DNA of 64,000 bases from Elysia chlorotica (taxonomy: Eukaryota > Mollusca > Gastropoda > Plakobranchidae). The stretch covers positions 79,501 through 143,500 of the forward strand of contig RQTK01000336.1 of assembly GCA_003991915.1 (NCBI GenBank), read 5' to 3'. Position numbers and translations under genes: made by a program. The first letter of the stretch is position 1. Every line of letters begins with the position of its first letter. The notes beneath the pieces are model-generated. The model did not search any database. It had not been told where the DNA came from and worked only from the letters and a program-made list of their open reading frames with translations. Of this stretch, positions 1 to 12,130 are shown piece after piece.

Positions 1-152
1 AGTACAATATGACCGACTGAGACATGAGTCCGTGTGGTCTCCACCCTGTCTCGGGTGTGGCAGCATATAAAATTGTCAGACGTTAGTCTTGGGTTTCATC
101 CACATATAGTCTATATAGTGCCGATGTTGGATGTTATGCAATCAACTCAACG
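1..152 (+). mobile_element. SINE body at left edge
   Basis: AGTACAATATGACCGACTGA through GGGTGTGGCAGCATATAAAA to TGTTGGATGTTATGCAATCA. The partner lies at 2886-3049 in the large repeat's second copy, so the SINE was present before that duplication. Confidence 0.75.
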
Positions 153-1840
153 GCTATGAGTATGACTCCGCAGCATGAATTGGCTGCTTACGTAGAAGTC
201 TCTTTATAGAGCGTAGGGGCTGGGGTTGGTTTTGGGGACTCAGAATGTTGATCAGACAGGGGTGTATTTACAATTTATTGATGGTTCATAATGATAAAAA
301 AAAAAACAAATGTTATATACATATACGCCAACAATAATCTAGTATTTTACAAAATAATGCTTGCAGTAATAAAGAGGCTTAGACATAAAAACGTGAATTT
401 TTTTTATTTATTTTTAATAATTATAAAATATGCATAACTTTATTAGAAAAGGTAACCAATCTTTTAGTTTTAAAGACTATAGTGATTGTGTTTGCGTGAA
501 TCATATTTTTTTAATTCTAAATACATGTATTAATCTGTTATACACAATTTTAGAACAATGTTTATATTTAATTATCTTTTTAACAAGCATGTCACAGTAC
601 AACATTATTTGCTCTTATACTTCAAGCATTTGTATTGCATAAGCTGTTGTTCATTGGTCAATGCACAGTTTAGAAACTGACATAAATTGTTTTTTTTTAA
701 ATTATTTTTAACACGTGAATTTTATGCGACGTCGGAGTCTTACTTCAGGACGCATGCTCGCAGTCAGAAATTCCGTCTCTCTCATTTTGAGTGAATTATC
801 CTTTGGAATATTTTAATGAAGCTATTTATCTCGTTCATTCTCTTCGCACATCGATCTAAAGCTGAAAGGTGTTAATGAACCGTAACGATGTTTTTGTTTT
901 TTGCTATTTGGTCTTTGTTGCTTATTATTTTTTTTATTTTTTTTTGTACTTGTTTTCTGTGTGATTCTCACATATTGTGAAACCCGTTTTTGATTTAAAA
1001 AACAAAACAAAAAAACTTACAATTTTTCAAAACGTTTAGAATATTTTAAGAATGTTGCGTCAAGTAAATCTTATAACAGTAAAATGCTTTGCTACAGAGA
1101 GAATTTCAACTCAATTGTGTCGGAATCTCTTCGAACTGTCTTCTTAATCGTTCTACCAGGAAATGGAATTTTGGGCGGCTGTGCTGTTTATGGCTTCAAA
1201 ATCTCCGATGCCCTTATTCAGTCTCACAGATTGGACCGTATTTCAAGTAGATGAATGAATTCTTTTATCAAAATCGAACATAAGCCAAGAATTTGAATGA
1301 TGCATTTTTTTTCAAACGTTAGACTTTGATCAATGTCCAATTGCATTTAATACACACCCAAGAACATCGTTGTTGATGCATTTTAAAAAAATTAGCATTG
1401 GAAACAAGGTTCAAAATTAATTATTTAATGCAATGTCTAAGAAGATATAGCAACGTCAAAGTCCGACCTTATTTTTATACCCCCTGCATACCAACTAGAA
1501 CAGGTATGCTATCTCACCCATTGATCACTTTGGAAAGCCACTTTCTTGTTACAAAACAAGTTTTTACACGAGCGAAGATAACCCGTCAAACAGATAACCC
1601 AGGCCTTAAAAGTAGAACAAATTACAGATATTGCGCAGACCTAGAAGAAATAGATGTATTGATCCGCCCTACCTCTGACTAGATGAATTTTTTAAGTCAA
1701 TAATTATTATCAACTCTGATTATACATAGGTGGAACTAGAAGTAATTGTACTGCAAGTTATTACTTTAACATACATTTTTGTTTTGCCTCTCTATTTTCT
1801 GTTTCCCCCTCTCTATAGGTTGATCGATTGTTTTATCTAG
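1..1840. repeat. Large repeat copy 1 (partner at 2899-4720)
   Basis: Position 1 aligns with 2899 and the match continues, with small indels and roughly 90% identity by eye, to the 'tctctataggttgatcga' phrase near 1810-1830 (partner near 4690-4710). It begins inside a SINE body (1-150). Short open frames of 70 codons exist in both copies (430-642 and 3327-3539), but most differences between them change the residue, arguing against coding. Confidence 0.85.
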
Positions 1841-2898
1841 TTCACCCCCCCCTCACCTCCATTATGATCAGAAAGTGTACAGTCACAGCAAAAGTTAATG
1901 TAGATCGACGGTTAACCTCAGTCAGAAAATTAACAGGAACGGTGGTACACATGTTTCTAGCCGAGATTATCATCTCGTCTCACAAGTCGGTTTCTAATTC
2001 TACCGGAAGTCAGTCAGCAGACATTAGAGGGTCTTATAGCTCGATAACAGATATCGCAAAAAGTGCAGTTGCTGCAGGGGCATTAGCCCGTCTCTCTTAT
2101 CAAGTCAATGGGCTGGTCGGATTCGTGCATACCGCATGCATACGGCCGCTTACAACAACAATAATTCTATTTGCATACGTCAGGCCTGTGGTTGTCCGAC
2201 ATGCTAATAATACCGTCTTAACGGTAATAAGGTTTATAACATCGGTCTACATCTAAAAAACAAAACAAAACAAAAACAACCATAGTTTAACTTAAATGGT
2301 TGAATACAGCTCACTAAGAAGCCTTTGTGAACATTTAAGATAATTTTTTAAACGCTGATTCCTAATGTGACATTTTATTAGTCACTAAAATAAAGTTTTC
2401 GAAAAAACTGTATAAGATTTAAAATGCTCCAGCTGAGTAAGTTGCTACTAAAGGGCTTGTGTGACGAAAAATACCAAACTGCTTGATTTTTCTCCTGTCG
2501 AAGATAGATTGCACACATGCATGCGAGCAATGTTCGAGGCTTCCTAAATATCAAAGTCACCGAAGTAGACAACACATTGCGTATAGAGTTCAAGTGAATT
2601 ATACCATTCCAATAGTAGGTACAGTTGGATCATTTCTCCTTGTTGCAGTGTTGGCTGATTAGGCTGAACAAACAAAACAACTGTCTGAGTATCAATTTAA
2701 ACTAACTCTGGTATTGGTCTATAAGTGATAGATCACTTTTAAAACTTATTACGTTAAAGTATGTTCCCTCCAATCATGTCGGTGACTTGGACTGTTCTTA
2801 TGGAAGCCTCGCCAATGACCCGATTTCCTTATTACACACTCAGACCGAATGTATTATACGGCACGCATAAGACCTGCACATACTGTTGGGTTGGTGTC
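1841..2898. other. Sequence between the two large repeat copies, no gene
   Basis: Contains a 142-codon open frame (1828-2256) with no recognisable domain, plus AT-rich sequence. It could be part of the repeat unit, because the equivalent in copy 2 is lost in the gap. I found no homologue or splice structure to support a gene. Confidence 0.5.
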
Positions 2899-3049
2899 AG
2901 TACAATATGACCAACTGAGACATGAGTCCGTGTGGTCCCCACCCTGTCTCGGGTGTGGCAGCATATAAAATTGTCAGACGTTAGTCTTGGGTTTCATCCA
3001 CATATAGTCTATATCATGCCAATGTTGGACGTTAAGCAATCAACTCAAC
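2886..3049 (+). mobile_element. SINE body in large repeat copy 2
   Basis: Starts GGGTTGGTGTCAGTACAATA and runs to GTTGGACGTTAAGCAATC; same insertion as at 1-152. Confidence 0.75.
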
Positions 3050-4720
3050 GACTATGAGTATGACTCCGCAGCATGAATTGGCTGCTTACGTAGAAGTCTC
3101 TTTATAGAGCGTAGGGGTTGGGGTTGGTTTGGGGGACTCAGAATATTGATCAGACAGGGGTGTATTTACAATTTATTGATAGTTCATAATGAAAAAAAAA
3201 CAACAAATGTTATATAAATATACGCCAACAATACTCTAGTATTTTACAAAATAATGCTTGCAGTAATAAAGAGTCTTAGACATAAACACGTAAATTTTTT
3301 GAATTTTGTAAAAATAATTATAAAATATGCATAACTTTATTAGAAAAGGTAACCAATCTTTTAGTTTAAAAGACTATAATGATTGTGTTTGCGTGAATCA
3401 TATTTTTAAAAATCTAAATACATCTATTAATCTATTATACACAATTTTAGAACAATATTTATATTTAATTATCTTTTTAACAAGCATGTCACAGTACAAC
3501 ATTATTTGCTCTCATACTTCAAGCATTTTTATTGCATAAGCTGTTGTTCATTGGTCAATGCACAGTTTAGAAACTGACATAAATTATTTTTTTATTTTTA
3601 ACACGTGAATTTTATGCGACGTCGGAGTCTTACTTCAGGACGCATGCTCGCAGTTAGGAATTCCGCCTCTCTCATTTTGAGTGAATTATTCTTTAGAATA
3701 TTTTAATGAAGCTATTTATCTTGTTCATTCTCTTCGCACATCGATCTAAAGCTGAAGATGTTAATGAGCAGTATCGATGTTTGTTTGCTGTTTGATTGCT
3801 GTTGAGTATGCTTTTGTTTTTGTTTTTGTACTTATTTGTATTGCTGAGTGTGTATCTCACATCTCGCCAAAATCTGTTTTTTTATATTTCAAGAATTTTA
3901 CGTCAACCAAATATTATAACAGTAAAATGCTTTGCTATACAGAGAATGTCAATCGAATAGGGTCTCAATTTCTCCAAACTCTCTTCCTAATCCTTGTGCC
4001 AGGAAATAGAGTTTGGGCAGCAGTGCTGTTTATGGCTCCAAAATCTCCGATGCCTTTATTCAGTCGCACAGATTGGACCGGATTTCAAGTAGATCAATGA
4101 ATTGTTTTATCAAAATGGAACAGAAACCAAGAAATTGATTGGTTCATCTTTTTTTTTCTTCAAACGGTAGACTTTTATTGATGTCCAAATATATTTAATG
4201 CATACCCAAGAGCATCGTTTTTGATACACTCTTAAAAGAACTGTTGTGAAAAATTTCAAGTATATTTAATGCAATGTCCTAGTGGAAAAATATTGATTTA
4301 GTTTTAAAAGAATTATGGGGAAAAAATAATAACGCCAAAGTCTAGCCTTATTTTTATACCCTCCTGCATGCTACCTAGAACAGTCATGTTATCTCACCCA
4401 TTGATCACTTTGGAAAGCCACTTTGTTTGTTACAAAATTAAGCTTTTATACGAGCGAAGATAACCCGTCAAACATATAGCCCAGGCCTTAAAAGTAGAAC
4501 AAATTACAGATATTGCGCAGACCGAGAAGAAATAGGCGTATTGATCCGCCCTTCCTCTGACTAGATTAATTTTTTAAGTCAATTTATCAACTCTGATTAT
4601 AGATAGGTGGAACTAGAAGTAATTGTACTGCAGGTTATTACTTTAAGATACATTATTTTTGTTTTGCCTCTCTGTTTTCTGTTTTTCCCCTCTCCATAGG
4701 TTGATCGACTGTTTTTTTAT
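2899..4720. repeat. Large repeat copy 2, ending at assembly gap
   Basis: Second copy of the unit at 1-1840. The gap at 4721 hides its right limit; sequence after the gap does not resemble the continuation of copy 1, so this is not a simple tandem array beyond that point. Confidence 0.85.
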
Positions 4721-4947
4721 NNNNNNNNNNNNNNNNNNNNNNNNNNNNNNNNNNNNNNNNNNNNNNNNNNNNNNNNNNNNNNNNNNNNNNNNNNNNNNNN
4801 NNNNNNNNNNNNNNNNNNNNNNNNNNNNNNNNNNNNNNNNNNNNNNNNNNNNNNNNNNNNNNNNNNNNNNNNNNNNNNNNNNNNNNNNNNNNNNNNNNNN
4901 NNNNNNNNNNNNNNNNNNNNNNNNNNNNNNNNNNNNNNNNNNNNNNN
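4721..4947. other. Assembly gap (227 N)
   Basis: Run of undetermined bases. Confidence 1.
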
Positions 4948-5333
4948 ACCAAGGTAGGGCCCGGATAAGGCCAGGGTCGAGTCAGCTGAGCGTAAAATCT
5001 AGATCAATAATAGGCCTCTATATTGGTGGCGCTGGGAATCACGCCATACTTCATTAGAATATCAATGCTTCCTGAATTAGCTCGTTATGCCTGACTCTGA
5101 CAGTGGCGCTGCTGACACACGCTTCAACTCGCGTGTAACAAGAAACCAATCGGAGGAACGAGTGTAGTATAGTAATAAAATAATACAGATCAGCCCACAA
5201 CGGCAATTGAAAAGAAATATTATATTGAAATAAAAAAACAAATGCCGTGCCTAGCTGCTATTAAACTGCCTGGGGTGAAAAGCGTTTTAGAACAACAAAC
5301 AACACGAATTATGGCAATGAACATCACGCTATT

Positions 5334-5408
<75 letters not shown>

Positions 5409-6245
5409 CCTGGACAATAGCTTGATAAACTGCGGTACGAAAGCATATCAATTCAATCCAATGCTATTTGTCATTTCTAGCCATTTCGTTAAGATACAAA
5501 AGGCATGAAGAAGGCTCATCTTTCGCCAAACGAGTCGCCGAACGGATGCCTATACATTACTTTCACAGATTTTTCTCATACTGTGCAAGAAGCCAATTCA
5601 GCAAAATAAGATAAAACACAATGTAGTTCAATGAGGTAAAGTATTCTTTGACACTGCATTAACAAAAAAGAAGTATTAAAGAATGATGTAAAAATTGTCA
5701 GCATCAATGTGAAATAGAAATGTGAAAAAAGGCTATTGGAATATAATGATGTTGCCGCGGGTAATTAATATTTTGTCTCTGGCAAGGATTGCTAAGGGAA
5801 AATGACGAAAAAAATAAACACGTTTTCAACATGTGAATACAAATAAATCGAGGGAGATGAAGTGCTCGAAGGGTGAGAACATTAAAATAATTATTATTTG
5901 AGAATTAAATAAGGTATAACATGGTTGTCGGAAAGAATGAAAGACAAAACAGATACACACGTATAGTTTATTAGGCTCCAGAACCTCTTTATTGTTTTTA
6001 TATTTTCATAGTCTTTTTCATATTTTTCTCTTTTGTACATACTGTTTTGTACGTAGGGCCTTATCCTTCTTCATGATCATTTTTTTCGTTTGTTTTAATC
6101 TCTTCATAGTGTTGTCAAGTGGTCCTGGATCTACCAACAATTGAATTAAGTTATTATTAGAAAATAGTGACCTCAAGCCACAATAAGTTTGTTCTGATAA
6201 ACCCTCATCAAGTTGGCAATTACTGTATAACAGCGCTAAGAGAGC
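4948..6245. other. Intergenic, with possible primer-binding site and ATA array
   Basis: No coding signal. 5024-5040 reads TGGTGGCGCTGGGAATC, the complement of a tRNA-like 3' end (GATTCCCAGCGCCACCA), which could be a primer-binding site of an LTR element whose LTR is lost in the gap. No gag or pol frame follows. An (ATA)n array fills about 5334-5409. Confidence 0.4.
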
Positions 6246-6246
6246 T

Positions 6247-6405
6247 GGTTGGGTCGGTGTCAGTTTAATGTGACCGGTTCAGGCAGGAGTCCAGATCCCC
6301 CCGCTCTGTCTCGTGTGTGGCCGCAAGTATTATTGTCAAAGGTTGATCTTGGGTCCCGTCCACATAAAGCCTATATAGTGCTGACGTTGGACGTTAAGCA
6401 AAAGA
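6247..6405 (+). mobile_element. SINE body, 5'-truncated
   Basis: Starts at TTGGGTCGGTGTCAGTTTAA, then GTGACCGGTT, TCGTGTGTGGC and GTTGGACGTTAAGC, the shared body of the window's SINE family. It lacks a tRNA-like head. Confidence 0.75.
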
Positions 6406-6942
6406 ACAAAACAAACCAATACCATCGCTTAGATAGACAACGATCAGCAATACCTTGCACTTTAAAGTCAGAAGCAATCTTTAAGGAGGGTCCCTTGTCC
6501 ATTAAAAGGAGTAGCTCAGAGCGATTAAGCTTCTTCAGATCTCACAATATTACATAATATTATCTGGAAGAAGAAGGCCTTAATGGTTGGTATCGTTCAT
6601 TGCATTGTTGATTTGATATTAATTAGTTTTAAGGTACTTTAGTATAGGTCCTGTTCTATGTAGAAGACGGATAGGAACATTCATATGAAGTAATACTGTT
6701 CACTTATTCCTTTGAAACCAAGGGTAATGACTATATTCTTAAGATTTTGCCATGTTCGAAATTTCAAAGAATGGATTATGAATAGAATTAAGGGTTTAAT
6801 TGGAGAAGAAAAAAGAAGAAAATCAAAAGTATTACACACTGTCTTTACAATAGGGTACGTCTTTTCATCTTGCCTGTACAATGGGACCTATTCTAGAAAC
6901 CCACGATAGGCCAAATATTTATTTATCCGAATACGTCCTTTA

Positions 6943-7090
6943 CTTGTTGGGTCAATGTCAGTATGTTACCGGCTGAGACAGGAATCCTAGTACACCCGTA
7001 CTGTATGTATGTGGCAGCATGTAAAATTGTCATATGTTAGGGTTAGGTTCCGCCCTTGTGCCTGACTTTAGAAGTTAGGAAACCAACTTA
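6943..7090 (+). mobile_element. SINE body, degenerate
   Basis: Follows the family from TTGTTGGGTCAATGTCAGTA through GGCAGCATGTAAAATTGTCA to an altered tail near GGAAACCAACT. It is heavily diverged, with no head. Confidence 0.6.
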
Positions 7091-7405
7091 CTTCTTTCTA
7101 TTTCCGTTTCCTGTCTACCTCAGCTTTTTGCCCGAAGATTTATTCGTGATCTGGATCAATTTACACGATTCTTGCAGGCTGCGTAAATGAATATTAGTTT
7201 TTCAAACGAATAACCTGCTTAGAGACAATTCGGAAACCTTGAAAAGAACGCTTTAAATGTCGCGTGCAATGGTTGACATCCAAAACTAAGTCCTAATGAA
7301 CATCAGCTTTTTTCCCCCCTTCTCATCCTAAATATATATTATTTAAAAATTTAGGTGGGTCGTATTTTCATGAAAGTTGCCCGGATACTTCCGCGTCCCT
7401 GACTG

Positions 7406-7510
7406 TATCTCTAGATCACTTCCTGATTCACACTTCTTTCGATATATTTTGGGCAACGAATCTCTATTTGAAGAGCCGAAAAAGTAAATGTTTAAAGCGG
7501 CCACCTTGAC
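7406..7510. repeat. 105-bp direct repeat, copy 1
   Basis: Identical by eye to 7957-8061. It ends at GGCCACCTTGAC; here an ATT microsatellite follows. Confidence 0.9.
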
Positions 7511-7956
7511 ATTATTATTATTATTTTTATTATTATTATTATTATTATTAGGGAGCTGCGTGGTCAAGGGGTATAACCCATCTCTCTTTAAGTCTCAAGG
7601 CGATTCAATGCCAATGTATCTAAAAGTACTAACATTGTTCGGCCATTGTCAGGTTCAGCTTACCATTAAATACTGTGGAAAAATACCTAAAATATTCCAG
7701 ATCTACTTACAATTCTTCCAGTGATCTGCCTCCTCTACAAATCTAATTTGTAACTGACTGTACTTATGGCGTGACATGGTAGATCGAATTAAGGCCAAGA
7801 ACCCTTTTAATCCATAGGCCTATATTACTTCATCAGGCCATTGTTGGAAATAGATGCTGAAGTTGGTTTTATAGCTGACAATGTGCATGGTATGGTAGAT
7901 CGAATGAGACAAAGTACCTTGTTAATCCATAGGCCTATATTACTTCATCAGGACAC

Positions 7957-8061
7957 TATCTCTAGATCACTTCCTGATTCACACTTCTTTCGATATATTT
8001 TGGGCAACGAATCTCTATTTGAAGAGCCGAAAAAGTAAATGTTTAAAGCGGCCACCTTGAC
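7957..8061. repeat. 105-bp direct repeat, copy 2
   Basis: Second copy of 7406-7510, 551 bp downstream. Between them a shorter phrase (TAATCCATAGGCCTATATTA) is also doubled, at 7811 and 7923, each preceded by ATGGTAGATCGAAT. The region looks like overlapping local duplications. Confidence 0.9.
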
Positions 8062-8689
8062 TTGTTGGTATCCCACAATGCACCGTAGTGGTGGCAATGT
8101 AAAATCCGCACCGGACTTTGCCCTAACGATCATCGCACTTGTTTCACATCCCACTGGGAAGGCAGTGAAAAGGGAAGCATTTGGAACAACGAAAGGAACC
8201 GAATTAAACCGCAGAGATGCTTTTATCATGTTGATGGGGCATGGAATGGCTCGCCAGATAATGGGTTGTCTCAAAATAAAGACAGACTCGGTCTAGGAAG
8301 ATCCATAAACACGCTCCTCCTGTCGCTTTATGATGGAGCTCAGAGAGGAGCAAGATTGAAGTGCACTTTTGATATCCAAACCATAAAAACGGTAATTCAA
8401 AATGCATTTTCGTCCTGAAGTTACGTTTTTTCCCCATAATGGCTTTTGGTTTTAGATTAGGCTGGAACGTTTAACCCTTTTCGTGTGCATTGGTATTGCA
8501 ATGCTCGTAAGATGATTTTATATTGATCAAAACAGTAATTTTGAGCTTTTGTCCCTTATTTTTCGTTGCTGTCTTCTTTACCCTTCTCCCTTTTTCTCGC
8601 CTTTTGTTTTGGTTTCCTCTAGGAGGTAACTATTTTCATGATAGCATCGCTATCTTAATCAAACTCTGATACTTGAAGCTTGTATTCGT
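8062..8689. other. Unassigned, moderately open sequence
   Basis: An 85-codon plus-strand frame spans 8039-8296, starting inside the 105-bp repeat. It has no recognised domain, and an antisense frame is equally open. I do not call a gene. Confidence 0.4.
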
Positions 8690-8970
8690 GGGGGGCGAAC
8701 TGGCTCATGTGGTAGAGCGTTGATCGTCAGGTCAGGAGGTCCCCGGATCTAATCCCACGATGGGCGAATTTATTTGTCCGATATTCGTCCACAGTAACGG
8801 GTTGGGTCGGTGTCAGTATAATGTGACTGGCTGAGACAGAAGTCATGGTATACCCGCCCTGTTTGGCGTGTGGCAGCACATAATATTGTCAGACGTAAGT
8901 CGTGGGGCCCGTCGCAGGATATGACTCCCTAAAGGAACCTAGGAGACGTTAAACCCTATAGAGAAACCAT
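8690..8970 (+). mobile_element. SINE with head type B
   Basis: The tRNA-like head is GGCTCATGTGGTAGAGCGTT (A box) with a degenerate B box (CCCGGATCTAATCCCACGAT). Then comes 'ttatttgtcc...' and the shared body from GGGTTGGGTCGGTGTCAGTA to GACGTTAAACCC. The head differs from the copies at 14927, 26753 and 44418. Confidence 0.8.
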
Positions 8971-8999
8971 ACTTGTCTATGCCTGCCACGACCACTGTA

Positions 9000-9620
9000 T
9001 CACAGTTAGGGCAGCCATTTGTAAGTGACCATTTTGTTTTCTTGGCTGATTATCTAGTCATTCCCGTCACTTTACGCGCTTTGGACCCCAAGCTTATATG
9101 AGTTTTTGCTCTTTATTATTCCTATATAATTTTCATTTCTCTATTTCAGTGCACATAACATGATTAGCTTTTTGAACATATTTTAATAACTAATGAATAT
9201 CAGCTTTTGTTGTTTCCGAAAAAAAGACAAAGACCAATTGCTTTGCAACCTTCAGTAGAAATTCAATAAAATATGGGGAAAAACATGTTATTATGATTTA
9301 CCGACGGCCTTGTATTTTGTTTTCGCATTCCTGTGATCAACAAACTCCTTAAATATTATTTTTATTCGAGTTCCATTAGCCGAATGTCTTGGCACAGTCT
9401 CAATATTTCTGAATAATGCCAGTCTGGTTTATTTCTAGTTTAATGTACTTAGTATCATAAAAGATTTTCAACGTTTCCTCTTTCGTGATAATTTAAAGGG
9501 ATCCCTTATTAAAATATTTGTTTTATAATCATTATGATTTTTTTTAAATCTCACACATGTACAACTGATGTGATATTGAATCAAATGTATCATTGTACGA
9601 CTAAGAAACATGTCCCTATA
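9000..9620. other. AT-rich, no feature seen
   Basis: No coding frame, RNA gene or repeat recognised. Confidence 0.5.
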
Positions 9621-9621
9621 G

Positions 9622-9710
9622 GATCTTATCTTATCTTATCTTATCTTATCTTATCTTATCTTATCTTATCTTATCTTATCTTATCTTACCTTGTCTTATT
9701 TTACCTTATC
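9622..9710. repeat. (TTATC)n pentanucleotide array
   Basis: About fourteen near-perfect TTATC units followed by decayed ones. Confidence 0.95.
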
Positions 9711-9839
9711 TTAACTTATCTAATATCATCTTACTTTTATACATGTTGGGTGAGTCAACAAATTTAATCGGCGACGGAAAGATAATTCACATGCGGTCTA
9801 CTCCTCTTTCTTTAAGGAACCGCTTTCTCTATATATAAA

Positions 9840-9969
9840 TCTATCTCTCTGTCTCTGTCCTGTCTCGTTCTCACTCTTGCTCTCTCTTTTTCTCTCTCTT
9901 GCTCTCTCTATTATATTAATTTTATCTCCTTCTTTCTCTTGCTCCCTATCCCCCCTCTCTCTCTGTCTC

Positions 9970-10014
<45 letters not shown>

Positions 10015-10171
10015 ATAAATATATATATAAATATTCGATGTAGGACGATATAATAATATAAATATTTTTTTGTTTATAATTACTTGCTCACTTGTTTTCG
10101 TTGTCTGCCTGTCTGTGTGTCGGTCTGTGTTATTGTTTCTGTTTATGTTTCTGTCCCTGTCCCAGTCCCTC

Positions 10172-10204
<33 letters not shown>

Positions 10205-10247
10205 TTGTCTGCCTGCCTGTTTGTATGTCTGTCTGTTTGTCTTTCTT

Positions 10248-10297
<50 letters not shown>

Positions 10298-10869
10298 CCC
10301 CCCCCTCTCTCTCTCTCACTCTCTCTCTCTCATATACATACGCTCTAGGTTTATGTCTCTTTCTCTGCCCTTACCCTTTTTGTGTCTATCTATCGTTCCA
10401 TCTTCTCCTTACCGTCTTTTTTTCTTTGCTTTCTTTTTTTCAGTTATCTTTTTAGCTCCACGATCTATATCTCTATATTTTTGTGGGAAAAGCATCACTA
10501 GGAATACCCATCCTCGAATTCAACAATTAAAAAGTATTAACTGTATAATTATCTGATTCTCTTTTTTCCAGCTTTTAAGCCCAGTTTCCGGATTTTGAGA
10601 ATTCTCTCCGCCTTTATTTCCTACTGCTTGGGTCGGTGTCCATAAAAAAAATGATATCTACTCAAACTCAATTCCTGGTATCCATGCGTTGTCTCATTGT
10701 GGTAGCACGTAAACTCTCTGTCTGTCTCTCTATCACTTTCTCTCTCTCTCTCTCTCTCTCTCTCAATATATATTTATAAATATTCCAGGTGGGTCTCTGC
10801 CTTTCTCTGTCTGTCTGTCTCTGCCTGTGTGTCTGTCTGACTGTCTCTCTGTCTATATGTTTGTCTCTC

Positions 10870-10902
<33 letters not shown>

Positions 10903-11310
10903 ATTTCTCTCTCTCTCTCTTCAAATACACACGCTCTAATTTTATGTCTCTTTCTCTGCCCTTCACTTTTTCTATCGTTCCATTTTCTCCTTACATCTCT
11001 CTATTCTTCTTTTTTGTTTAATTTATCTTTTTCGTTTCGCGATCAGTATTTCCCTATTTTTGTGAGAAATGCATGACCAAGTATATCAACCTCCTCAAAT
11101 TCAACGATTAAAAAGAATTAACTACAGTAGTCTGAACCTCTTCCTCTTTTTTTTCCAGCTTTAGAGCAGAGTTTCCAGATTTTGTAAATTCTCTTCTTCT
11201 TTATTTCCTACTGCTTGGGTCGGTGTCCATAAAAATTGATACCTGCTCAAACTAAATTCCTGATTATCCACACGTTCTCTCTTTGTGGCAGCACGTAAAC
11301 GTTGTCATAC
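9840..11310. repeat. CT/CTGT microsatellites within a tandemly duplicated segment
   Basis: Two copies of a segment of about 590 bp, roughly 10009-10712 and 10766-11308. Each has a CT/CTGT array, a 'tttatgtctctttctctgccctt' phrase, CTATTTTTGTG, AATTCAACRATTAAAAAG, TTTCCTACTGCTTGGGTCGG and GTGGYAGCACGTAAAC. The last part is a decayed SINE body. The long Cys/Leu/Ser frames across this region are repeat artefacts. Confidence 0.85.
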
Positions 11311-11324
11311 CAAATCTTCAGAAT

Positions 11325-11415
11325 CTTGGAGCGCCGGTGGCTCAACCGTTTCATGCTGGACATTGAGAGCAAAATATCCGCGGTTCAAATCCCAATCGTA
11401 ATCTCTGATGTTACC
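11325..11415 (+). mobile_element. tRNA-like SINE head
   Basis: A box-like GGTGGCTCAACCGTTTCATG and a good B box CGGTTCAAATCCC, spaced as in a tRNA. It lacks a foldable acceptor stem by eye, so it is a SINE head, not a tRNA gene. It follows a decayed SINE body. Confidence 0.55.
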
Positions 11416-11589
11416 AAGCTTCCGTGTCGAATTACTCGTGAAACATACGGGGAAATAAAGTTTATCAAATACGTGTTCCACTTTTCTTCATGGTAAAATA
11501 GTCCAACAAGTGTTTAAACTAGCAAATATATTCTTTTTCTATAACCATAATAATTATTACTTTTTTCCTAGACCTCTTTCTGTATCTGT

Positions 11590-11603
11590 CTCTCTTTCTA
11601 TCC

Positions 11604-11670
<67 letters not shown>

Positions 11671-11770
11671 ATCTTTGTCTGTCTCGTTTTGTCTATTTCA
11701 TTCTATGTGAGTGACTCTGTCTGTCTGTCTGTCTGTCTATTCTTCTGTCTGTCTCTTTCTCCATCTCTCT
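11590..11770. repeat. CT/CTGT microsatellite
   Basis: Mostly (CT)n with a short (CTGT)n tail near 11718-11738. Confidence 0.95.
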
Positions 11771-12023
11771 CGAACTTTCCGTTCTAGTTCTCCTAAAACA
11801 CACTATTTCTCAATAGCAAAACATAATGAAACAAAACACCCGATCGACATGAGTTTTACAAGATAATAATAACTGTTTTATGTTGCGTTTCTGACGAGAG
11901 CATAGTTTTACCTGGTTCAGAACTAATTAGAGCAAACCACAACACAGGTGTCGGATTTACACTTTACCCTTTAAGTTATCATAACCCAACAGAACTTGTA
12001 CAAATATTTATCAATGCGTCACG

Positions 12024-12130
12024 GCTTAAGGGAGATTTGCAGAAGCTCTATATTGTTAGGCTGGGCTTAAGGGAGATTTACAGAAGCTGTATATTGTTAG
12101 GGAGGGCTTAAGGGAGATCACAGAAGCTGC
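12024..12130. repeat. 41-bp tandem repeat, about 2.6 units
   Basis: Units begin at 12024, 12065 and 12106 with GCTTAAGGGAGAT, each followed by CAGAAGCT; the third is partial and has lost several bases. Confidence 0.92.

Noticed and set aside
430-642. 70-codon frame also present at 3327-3539
   Set aside because: It lies in both copies of a large duplication, but most differences between copies change the residue and nothing resembles a known protein; no constraint is visible.
1828-2256. 142-codon open frame
   Set aside because: No recognisable domain, preceded by a pyrimidine run, and located in repeat-rich sequence next to a duplicated unit.
8039-8296. 85-codon open frame
   Set aside because: Starts inside a 105-bp repeat, has no homology, and is mirrored by an equally open antisense frame.
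9622-9710. CRISPR-like regular repeat
   Set aside because: Contiguous 5-bp microsatellite without spacers; the genome is eukaryotic.
10070-10556. Cys/Leu/Ser-rich frames over 90-150 codons
   Set aside because: CTGT and CT repeat translation in three overlapping frames; no start context or homology.
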